Assembly (NCBI GenBank): GCA_021234155.1
Contig: JAJEKV010000101.1
Span: 3,577,748-3,641,747 of the forward strand
From: Isoetes taiwanensis
Taxonomy: Eukaryota; Streptophyta; Lycopodiopsida; Isoetales; Isoetaceae
Length of the DNA: 64,000 nucleotides
Reading direction: 5' to 3'
The first letter of the stretch is position 1. Every line of letters starts with the position of its first letter. Under the pieces are notes generated by a model. The model was not told the origin of the DNA. It saw only the letters and a program-made list of their open reading frames with translations, and searched no databases. Made by a program: the position numbers and the translations under genes. Below are positions 48,063-57,540 of this stretch, in pieces.

Positions 48063-48863
48063 CAATAAGAAGATAAAGTCTTTTTTGGTAGCCATGCCCA
48101 TGATAAATTGAATTATCAACATCAGAAAGCAATTCTTGCTCTTCAGCAAAAGTAATGGCTGTTGCTTTTTTAGTTTCATTCCAATTCTAAGACTCCTAGA
48201 CCTCTTAACAACTGACACAAAAGCAATGACAGGCTTTCGAAAGACATCGGAATGAAGGATATTAAACATTGGCTTTGCAATTCCAGACTCTACAACAGTA
48301 GCTTCTTATTTCTTCCTATGGCTCGAAACAGTACACTTAAGCTGAAAAAAAAAATTAACTAATTGAAATGTAATGACCAAAAGAAAATAAAATGTACAAT
48401 GATCAATTTACCTCCCAGCAGGATACAACAGACCGTTTTTCTTCTTTACTTGGATGATGAAGGGAACCAGCATGTTATTCAAGACTTGGTGATCAAGATC
48501 CTCAATAGGAATAGAAACGTCATGATTAAAGCATTTTCTCCATGAATCAAACCTTCTTCTTGCCCACTCAATCAGAGCTGGGGAATTACCTTCTCCACCA
48601 TTGTTAATCATCTTCATTATATCTTCATCCAAAGGTAAGAATTCATCATCCTTTTCTTGTGCAATGTCCTCTTCAACATACCATTCTATTCCTTCAAAAT
48701 CCTTCTGATGCTCAGTCAGTACCATGGAATCGATATTCCCAATCATCTCGTCAACCTCAGCATGCACAATGTTATCTAGAAGAGAAAGCTCTTGAGTAAG
48801 GTTAAGGCCAAAACTCGGGACACCAATTTCAGGTTCATCAACATCTATATCTTCCATGCTCAT
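48063..48863 (-). pseudogene. N-terminal half of a DUF3504/KIAA1958-like tyrosine recombinase
   Basis: Coding probably starts at 48863 (MSMEDIDVDEPEIG), an acidic N-terminus, then ALIEWARRRFDSWRKC, VLNNMLVPFIIQVKKKNG and LLYPAGSLSVLFRAIGR. This is the SAM-like DNA-binding domain that precedes the catalytic domain in this family. A 70-bp GT-AG intron (48342-48411) interrupts it. Exon 2 is frameshifted but still reads FNILHSDVFRKPVIAF, LRIGMKLKK and EEQELLSDVD. It stops at 48063 against an LTR-like block, just before the block with the first catalytic Arg would begin. The catalytic half is missing here, and the copy at 9235-10362 is exactly the complementary part. Confidence 0.65.
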
Positions 48864-49560
48864 CTTTACAATAATGAGCACAAGATTAGCCGGGACTAAA
48901 AGAATAAAAGGGAAAGACATTATGAAGCATCAAACCTTTAACAAGATTTGCTAGAGGTAAATGCTAACAGGATAAAGAAGTCTGGAAAAAAAACAAGCAT
49001 AGGAATAAGCTAGGCATCTTCTTGAAGCAACTGTTAATAGTGAATTTAACGATCTAACATACTCCACAGCACATTCAGGTAAATGTAGGTACCTAAATAC
49101 ACAAAGAAATGCGTTAGAGATGCAAACAGGGTAAATAATCCAAAGAAAGGCATGTAAATGAAGTTATCTTCCCAAATCTTCACAAAAGATCCTTCCAAAT
49201 CTATGAAAAACCAGTTAAAGTAAGATCTCAACACTCTGTTACTAAAAGATTAACAGATTTGCTTCCTTACCTGAGCTTCAGCGACTCAAACTCCAAGAAA
49301 AACTCTGAAAACCAGCTATGGCGGCTGCCGAAATGAAAAAATCCACAAGAACAGAAAGATCAACATCAAAAGCATGGCGATCCACAAAAAAATCGCCTAT
49401 GGCAACTGATAAACCATGCACAAATGCTATGGCAACAGGAAAAAAGGCAAGTGCCCATGCCAAAAGAGATATCGCCATAGCTCTGTACACGGCTATGGCG
49501 ACGGAAGTATCGCCGGAAGAAAGGAGAAAAGAAAAAAAACTTATATACTTTGCTGACGTG
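48864..49560 (-). promoter_or_regulatory. 5' region of the recombinase gene with leader exon
   Basis: A likely 5' leader exon ends with GAAGCTCAG followed by the donor GTAAGG near 49271 (minus). Acceptors follow near 48980 (TTTTTTTTCCAG) and 48899 (TTCTTTTAG). So the gene appears to have two introns before the start codon. The leader exon contains the GCTATGGC motif cluster listed separately. No TATA box was assigned. Confidence 0.4.
49315..49500. repeat. Cluster of GCTATGGC motifs with a perfect palindrome
   Basis: Variants of gctatggc(g/a) occur at about 49315, 49372 (gcatggcga), 49396 (cctatggca), 49425 and 49492, and the reverse form cgccatagc at 49473. The last two form a perfect inverted repeat, CGCCATAGC (49473-49481) and GCTATGGCG (49492-49500), with a 10-bp spacer. 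This looks like a protein-binding array or element terminus. Confidence 0.6.
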
Positions 49561-51499
49561 GCATCTAGCTGGCCGAAATGTGGCCCCCTTTACCTTTATG
49601 CCGCTCACAGCCCGCCGGCTCGCCTCGCTGCCGCCAGAAAAATGGCCTCAACGGCCTTTACTTATTACAAAATTTAATGTCCTAATTTCAACTCTACAAA
49701 TCTCAGACATATGGAAATTACAGGATGTAATCCTATCCTATCTTATAATGTTTTCCAGTGTGTCCCTTGTCCATCGCGCCCAAGATCGGACAATCCAGAT
49801 TTGGCATACACTTTATAAGGTCCAGATAGCACATCTAAATTTTCCTCTATTCTCGACCAGATCTGGTTGTCTGGCTATGGTGGAAATCAATGGCAAGCTA
49901 TCTATGGTTCGCCCCCGTGCTCTGTTGCCCTGGCTATCATCTGCCTGAGGCCAATTAAAACGAAAGCAGAGGAGCTTTAGGCTAAAGCGGAGAATAATGG
50001 TTTGAAAAATGATCTTTGCAGGCAGAGCTTGGAGAAGCACAGACCTTTCAATGAAGCTTGGCGAAGCGTTTCATACCAAGAGCTTGCACAATACAACTTG
50101 CTCCATGCCAGGCCAATCTATATGTATTTTTTATGTTGGCTGCCTTAGGACACTGCAACTTGAGAGAAGATGTCATAGGTAAGAGCAGAACTTAGCTTTT
50201 TTCTTTTTTTGCAGGGACCTCTCTAATATGATAATGTTTCTTGCAAGGATCTTGCTGATTGTAGAGATACCAAGCTTGAAGAGAGGCAGATTTTCCACTC
50301 AAGGCTAGACTGTAGATTGAGCCCACCATTTTCTGAAAGTCATTAGGAGGTTGTTCGGATGTCTTATCCATCCGTTGCAGATCCTAGAACGGTTCCACAA
50401 TTATAGGTAAACAAAGAAGGGATGATGTGCAGGAAAGACATTTGAAAATCTTAGAACAGGAAAATTCACAGGAGTAGCAGAGACATTAAAGGAAGATGAT
50501 AATATTGATGTCAAAGCTATCCCAAAGCATTTGAGCAAGGACATGGCCTAGGATGTCTGGATAGGTGGGTTTTTTTTGTTCTTAAACATTTAAGTTATAA
50601 AACATGACTGTCCATCTGTAATCTTTAGCTAAAGGAGCACTTTTTTTTTTAAATGCTACCGACTGTTGGAGCGAATCATGGACCTCCTATGCTGCCTCAT
50701 ATTGTGCAGTTTGTAGGTCTTTCTTTAGCATACTACTCACACTATATAATTAATAACTTCATGCCAGGATATGTTGATAATGTACGTGGTTATACTATAA
50801 GAATTGATGGACCATTTGAAGAACCAATTGGAGTGGTACGCCAAATAAATACCATGGAATTTTCTACTTTTAATAATGTTTATGAAAATCAGCCCAGCTC
50901 TTGCTGCTAAGAATAGAATGGCGCTTAAAACAACAGAACAGATCCCCTTGAGTGCAGGTTTCGAGAAATGCTAGCACTGCTTCTGAGGATGATGGTTTTG
51001 GAAATGATGTCTTGCAGATCATGATAGATTGAATTACTTTGTTGGATTTGTGTAAATTTACAACTTTGAGTCAGGATTGGATCCTTACCTATGAGCACTT
51101 TGTGAGGCTATTAATTTATTGTTTGGTGTGCTTAGAATAATTCGACGGAAGGTGGTAAAAATGAGCAATCCCTCCTCGTGCGTTCTCTTCACTTCTCATC
51201 GCTTCATTTAGGGTTTGTATTATTTATAATAAAACAAGATCTTGCTTCAATGTTGTTGTACAAAGACAAAACTCAACATATTATTTGATGGTCTTACTTA
51301 AAACGGAGCTATTCAAGACCAGTGTCTCTTCGTTTGAAGATGTGAATGTATGAACAAGTTACTATTATCTACTTATATATATTCTCATAAGGGGCTGCCT
51401 GGCTGCTGATAATGGGGCCATCTGGGTTTTATGAATGTCCATGTGGCATATTAGACGGTTGCGATCGGTTGGGTTATTTCCACGCACCAGGGATGTGAT
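49561..51499. other. No recognised gene
   Basis: One open frame of 85 codons lies at 50653-50910 (plus), starting MLPTVGANHGPPMLPHIVQF and containing RGYTIRIDGPFEEPIGVVRQ. Its composition is protein-like and it is preceded by a T-rich tract that could be a splice acceptor, but I know no family for it. A polyadenylation-like run (ataataaaac) follows near 51228. The rest shows no coding signal. Confidence 0.25.
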
Positions 51500-52023
51500 G
51501 ACGTGGCGGATTGGACGGCCTTACACTCATTTTTTCCTCTTCGATTGGATTTTCCAGAAGTTCGTTGTTGGCGAATAGTAGCTTGCTCGCGATTCCGGCT
51601 GAGCGGGACGTGTTTGGTGGATTGAAAAACTGTGTGGTGCTTCTCCAGGTGGTGTTGTACCTGCCTGGATTCTGGCTCAGCAGGACGTGTTTACTGGATC
51701 GAAAGACTACGAGGTGTTTTCCCAGGTGTGTCATGTTGACTATGTAGTCGTTTGTTGAGATATTTCTACTTGGTGCCTGCCTGATACAGACCGACCTATG
51801 TCGATAGGGCATATTTACACAATTCAGACATATCAGAGAAATAAAGGATGCCAGGGATAGAAAGGATGCCAACTCTGGACCAACCTTTGTAGATGGGTTA
51901 TTTCCTTGCATACAGATTAGTGATCCAACCCATATGTCTTCAACAATAGAAGTGTTTTTGTGCTTGGATACGATCCAAGCATCAGGCCTTTTCGTTAATA
52001 CGGTTTTCTTGCTAAGCCCTTTG
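51500..52023. other. No recognised gene upstream of the LINE
   Basis: A long minus frame (52052-51474) spans this stretch but has no motif, and its upstream end runs into LINE sequence of the opposite strand, so I treat it as chance. The target duplication of the LINE starts at 52024. Confidence 0.3.
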
Positions 52024-52696
52024 ACACTACAAAGCTTCCGGTCTACTCGCATCGTGGTGGCGGATTATCCACGTGTGCTCGCGGGTTAATGCCTTCCGAC
52101 ATCGCTATGATCCTCGCGATATCCGCGCAGATGCCCCACTCGCCTTTCTGGACGTTGAGACTCTTGAGCATTGTCTCTTTGATTGTCCTGAGGTTCAACC
52201 AACATGGTCCTGGCTACAGGGTTTGTTTAACAGTACATTGGACTGCAGATGCATCCTCTTGGCGTCCTAGATGCATCCTCTTGGCATCTTATCCCAACGC
52301 ATGGCCTCCAGCTAAACAAAGGGCATTCCATCTTGGTTTCGGTTGGCTCCTATGGTCGATATGGGAGCGTCGCAGATACCACATCTTTCGTGGCATTAAT
52401 TCTTCGCGACGCGGGTGTTGTTACGGTGGCCTTAAAAGATATATAGATGCCTATGGGTGTTCCTCCGTTGAATCAGAAATGATGGAACGCATCTGGATTC
52501 AGTATCTTCGAATTGATTCTTATCATTAGTCTCCTATTCTGGAGTAAGTAAATTGTGCCCGTGCTCGTGTTCTCGTGGCATCTTTTTGTGCTTACACGCT
52601 TAGATGAGACATGTAAATTTTGTACTTTTTATCCGATTAATAAACTTTTGGCTTTGGCCATAAAAAAAAAAAAAAAAAAAAACACTACAAAGCTTC
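52024..52696 (+). mobile_element. 5'-truncated L1-type LINE with 16-bp target duplication
   Basis: The direct repeat acactacaaagcttcc occurs at 52024-52039 and again right after the A-tail (52681-52696). Between them, the plus frame reads VETLEHCLFDCPEVQPTWSW, the zf-RVT end of L1 ORF2, then a 3' untranslated region with attaataaac and a pure A-tail (about 52660-52680). The body is about 640 bp, so the element was heavily 5'-truncated on insertion. The exact duplication shows it is among the younger events here. Confidence 0.92.
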
Positions 52697-52899
52697 CAAA
52701 TTATTATGCTAGTAGAAATAGATTGCTCGATTTATCCAGGTTGGTTTGTTTGGGCGTGTCAAATTATTGTGCATCATAGTGGCATGCTTTTATTTTCCAG
52801 TTTTGTTGCTAGATTGCGCATCCTTGCATCTCTAAGTAGACGTTAATAATTAAACTCAATCTGATTTCTTTCAGATTTTCGTAGTTAAGATTGTTGTAG

Positions 52900-53394
52900 C
52901 TCACTCAGAGTTTGGCATCAAATTGAGACGTGACAAAGCTAGTATGTTTAATCTAGCATTTTAAATATGTTCACACATTTTGACAATACACATTCTCATG
53001 AAGAGATACTGCTAAGCTTTGCATATTCTGTAGCTTGCCTGCACCCTATTTAAAGTGATGAAATGGTTTGCTGCAGGGGAATAGTCTGGGAATGTTTGCA
53101 TCCACTATGCTTCCTTATGCGGGGCCATCGTCCTTGTGATGTTTGGTGGTCCAAAGAATTCAAGGAGAGTTGCTGGTAGGACATGTATATTTTGAAGCTT
53201 ATCTGCATGCTGCTTAAGGTGATCATTTGGAATATATAGACTGTCATTTTGCTATAAAAAGCATTCAGATTTCTATTTAGAAAAATTGAATTATTTGCTA
53301 GATTAGTAGTTATTGTGACTGGTTATTACCTGGCTTATTATGTTCTGCGGGTCTATACATGTTATCCAAATTTCTTTCCAACCTGATTTCCTTC
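52900..53394 (+). repeat. Diverged copy of the BiP 5' flank
   Basis: Aligns with 17050-17440 of unit 2 (tttggcatcaaattgaga, agctagtatgtttaatctag, cttgcctgca, gtgatcattt), but with many substitutions. It is clearly older than the adjacent copy at 53395. Confidence 0.75.
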
Positions 53395-53875
53395 AAATTT
53401 TCGTTATTAAAATTGGTTGCATATGTTGTGCATTACTATATGGGCAAAGATCCTTTGTAAGGTATCCAGGGTTTTGCATCAAATTGAGATGCCCCTAAGC
53501 TAGCATATTTAATCTAGTATTTCAACGTGTAAGCTAAGCTGTGCATATTCTAGAGCTTGCCTGCATGTTATTTAAAAGTGATCACTTTACTAATTTGTGC
53601 AATGTGATTTTGCTTGAAATAATCTTTAGAGTTCCATCCAGGGTAATACTCTTGGAATGTTCACATCTGCACTTTCTTTTTTATGCAGGCCCGTGATCCG
53701 TGTGGTTTTTGCAGGCCCTAGAAATCGAAGGAGACATGCTGCCAGGACTTGCATATTTTGGAGCTTATCTCATGTTATTTAAGGTGATGGTTTGCAGTTG
53801 TGTTTAGAAAAATTGAATGATTTGCTAATTATTGTGACTAGTTATTGCCGGGCTCATTTCCTCCCGTGGCCATGC
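53395..53875 (+). repeat. Near-identical copy of the BiP 5' flank
   Basis: Matches 16975-17450 of unit 2 with few differences, for example ttaaaattggttgcatatg and aaggtatccagggttttgc. It continues on the far side of the hAT-like insertion (56542-56603, up to aagaaagccat) and then jumps to sub-module S, so it is a rearranged start of unit 5. It sits next to the diverged copy, giving two ages of the same sequence side by side. Confidence 0.85.
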
Positions 53876-56541
53876 CCAGGGGATTTCACCCTTAAAATTC
53901 GTGATCAAACATGGACTGGGTAGGGGTTTTTTTTTTGCCTCACCCGCTCAGTATCTGGCCCCAAAAAAATACGTGCAAGCCGGTGTTTGTTTCGGACGCC
54001 GTCGTTTAGGGGTGCTTTGTATGGAACTCCTCACCCGCATGATATCGGTAGGGGTGCTTGAAGATCCAAGCTTTGAACCTCTTGCTTTAATTTTCATTAC
54101 TCATATTTCTTTTAATCTTTGCATATGTTAGGGGCATAGAGGCCCAAATCCAAATTTTTAGGTTAATCCAGAGGTATGTTATGTCGTCTTGTGTAATGCA
54201 GGTTGAAAAAATGCATCGCGCCTTTGCTAGTTCTTGCTTCTAAGCCCATTATAGAGATTGGCTACTATCTCACGAATGGAGAGAGCTTCCAACAAGATCC
54301 AAATTTTGTGGAAAAATACAATATAGCAATGCTCAAGCTGCCAAGATGGACGGAAAAATAAGGCACAAATTGCCTCCAAAACCGTAAGTAAGAGGCAAAT
54401 GAGGATGGCACGAACAGTGCCGCCGCTACGTAAGAAGCCGTGGACACCTGCTCCATTTGAAGTCGAATTGATTTTGAGAAAGCAGAGGAGCTTCAACTCA
54501 ACCAGAGTTTCAAGTCAATCGTGTTCTTTTAAGTTTTCTTTAAGGGTCATATTATTTATGCATGAGTAAGGAAAAATGAGTTTGATCACGTCTGCACTCT
54601 AGCATCACATTCTGGTGTATTTATAAAACCAGTTTAAAACTCTGGCCTAGGCCTTAGATCAGAAGCTTAAACTGTAGATAAATATCACATATCACAGTAC
54701 CTATCACATATCACAGTACCCTTGAGAAGCTTTGAGCTCAAGCACTTGAGCTCAAGGCACCCCGCGGCACTCAATGCATTGGCACTAGTTGCTGTAAGCA
54801 GAATCTGCAAGGTCTGGTTGCTGTTGCTATGCTTTGCAAGCAGGCTGGAGAATTGCCAACTCAATCAACCAAGCAATTGGCTACATATATTGAAGAGATA
54901 AAGTTGATCACTTCTGCATACAACAAGCCCACAACAAGGATGCATAAATTCGTCTCCAAAAATCCTGATAGCAAGTGTGTCTACTCAAGGTATGTGATAT
55001 GGGTTGATATAATGTTTTTCTATTTTTCTGATTGTTTATGGAGATGAACTCTGATTTGGCAATACCAGATTAAGGATGTTGATGAGGATGAGGGCCTGCA
55101 CATCTTCTGTTCATATTTATCAGGAAATGTTGTGATATCCAAGGTATATAACAAGATCAGCGCATTTTGTAGGCTTTGGCTCTTGATAACATTAAATTTT
55201 GTGTTTAATTCATAGGGAACAATAATTGACTTCTATTGACACCCTAGTGGAAAGCTGATAACAAGAGGGCAAGTTATATTCTTTGAATTCTCGCTTGCTT
55301 TTTCTTCAGATCCCCAAGTTTGACTCTTTTTTGTTGTTTTACGCTTGATGGGCAGTGAACTTGGAACCATTTCTAGCCAAGACCTATGCAAGAATTATAT
55401 CCTTTGAATGATGTATGTGAATTTCACGTGGTTGCAAATTCCTTCTTATGTCTATCAGGGGCATTCTTTAATCTCTATATAGGAGGCCCACCAATGTCAA
55501 GAGAAACCAAGTCCGAAATAGGAGAAAGCATTGCACGGAGATACAACATATATAAATAAACCTAAGGGAATATCAGAGGTCTTGCCTATGCAAGTGACCA
55601 CATTTTGCATGCATGTCCAGCACTTCCAACAAAGACATTGATTTTGTAACCATTTTTGTTGGCCACATTATGAATATGTCCGCCAGACTCCATATCTTTT
55701 GTCATGGCACAAGCTCTTAGCGCTTGCCATCAGAGATATGTACTAGAGGATGCACATTATCATTTTCCATTTTCTGATACAGTCTAAGGCCATGTTGTGG
55801 TCGGCCACATTCATTATACCCTAACATTAAAGATGTCCAGGAATGCACATTCTGATGATTTGACCTGTTGAAATCCTGCTGAGCATCAAATACTTTGATG
55901 ATTTAACCTGTTGAAATCCTGATGAACACATTTTGACGAGCATAAAACATTCTGATAATAGAACATTTTGATGAGCCTGCTGAAGATAAAACATTCTGGT
56001 GATTTAACATGAATCATCTGAGTTTAAAAAAAGTAAAGCAACTGGCACCTGATGATAAGGCATTAATTCATGAATTGCATGTTCTGGCTCAACAAGATAA
56101 ACAGCTATATGAAAAGCAAAAAGAACTCTACAAAGGATTGTTTGATCCCGGCAATGTTCATCAACGTAAGGGACACATGCAATGAAAATTCTTGCATCTT
56201 AAGAGATAGATGCAATAAAGTCTTAACCAACGAGACCAGTTTAGACGAGAATGAAGATGCGAGAAATGTCTATTAAACACATTGTAAAATTTTTTCCCTT
56301 CTCCACAAACCATTTTTTCTCTGAATAAGGCTACGGCACAAACTCAAGTACAAGATCGGGTAGGGGTATGTAAAACGTAACATAGTCCGGGCGTATATCT
56401 ACGGTAGGGGGCATGGAAACTGGATTTTCCTATTTACGTATGTAGGGGTTTTCGACCTCCAAAAGTCGTATACAAGGGGTTTTCTGGTGACCCCTTGCAC
56501 GCACATGAGGTATCTCCATGTGCCTAGGTGAAATCCCCGGG
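53876..56541. mobile_element. 2.67-kb hAT-like DNA transposon
   Basis: An exact 8-bp target duplication GGCCATGC (53868-53875, 56542-56549) flanks the terminal inverted repeats CCAGGGGATTTCACC and GGTGAAATCCCCGGG (14 of 15 matching). The uninterrupted target (cccgtggccatgcatgtg) exists at 17433-17450, confirming the insertion. No transposase motif is visible. Inside are short exon-like blocks, for example 54829-54990 reading QSTKQLATYIEEIKLITSAY, followed by a plausible gtatgt donor. A captured gene fragment or decayed transposase are both possible. Confidence 0.82.
55850..56010 (+). repeat. Degenerate short tandem repeats in the hAT-like element
   Basis: Words such as cattctgatgattt, acctgttgaaatcctg and aacattctg recur about five times with variation over 160 bp. 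Subterminal repeats are common in hAT elements, but this block is about 500 bp from the right end. Confidence 0.6.
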
Positions 56542-56603
56542 GGCCATGCATGTGTTTTTTGGGCTAGACCTTAGTTATCAATGATCTTGTAAGAAGAAAG
56601 CCA

Positions 56604-56780
56604 TGTTGAAGAAAATTGATCAAAGCAATGTTTTCCAAGCTTCAAATTCATATATTTCTTGCAGTCAACAAACTAGAGACATCCAACCAATGCTATTGGG
56701 TTGCAAGACTTGTTAGTGATAAGTTTATTTTGTTACTTTGGACAATTTCGAGGTCCATCTTCCACCTTCAATTTTGAAGG
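56604..56780 (+). repeat. Sub-module S, copy 10 (partial)
   Basis: Starts at gttgaagaaaattgatc, directly joined to BiP 5'-flank sequence (aagaaagccat), an unusual junction not seen in the other units. Runs to the end of S. Confidence 0.78.
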
Positions 56781-56951
56781 CCAGCGTATCTTGGCATCTA
56801 GGCACAGACTATGTTTGCCATCATTAACACCAACAAGAAGCACTTGAATCGACTTGTTGAAATCAATTTTGGCATCTAGACATTTTTGGAACTTGAAAGA
56901 GAAGCCCTTTCTGCAAAATATAACAAACAATCCACATATACGCTTGTCATA

Positions 56952-57300
56952 TGATTAGAGATGGTTGTTTGCAAGAATTTGCAAACCTTTTAAAAGCATA
57001 GATGTGCATTTCAATTTAATATTCAAGACTACAATTTATACCCTTTCTATGATCTCTTTCTTTGCCAATGCATTTTTGTAAGCAACATTGGCCAAAGTTC
57101 CATCTATGTTTGCCCGGACAAGTCTTACCATCCAGTCAAAGCGATGTTTTCCAAGCTCCAAATTCATATATTTCTTGCAGTCAGCAAAGTAAAGACATTG
57201 GGCTGCAAGATTATTGGGTTGCAAGACTTGTTAGTGACAAGTTTATTTTGTTACTTTGGACAATTTCAACATCCATCTTCCACCTTCATTCATTACCACT
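56952..57300 (+). repeat. Sub-module S, copy 11 (internal deletion)
   Basis: Same deleted subtype as copy 4, leading directly into the 3' flank of BiP copy C. Confidence 0.78.
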
Positions 57301-57540
57301 TCTTCTTTTCTTTTGTTTCATGCAAGCAAAGTCTTGTAAATGCATGTCTAACATGCTGGATAAATTTTTATAGAAAGTGTACAAAATTTTAAAAGTTATT
57401 AGAAAAGTTGAAAGCTAAGACAAGTAGTATGAAAACCAGATAATAAGCATAAGCTAATATACATCTCAGATTACTATTTCCATATCTACAAGTATTTGTG
57501 TCATTACTCGTGACCATGAATTTTGAATGTCTCAAGATAT

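Noticed and set aside
51474-52052. Minus-strand open frame of 192 codons upstream of the LINE
   Set aside because: It shows no motif, starts inside LINE sequence of the opposite strand, and crosses the LINE target duplication.
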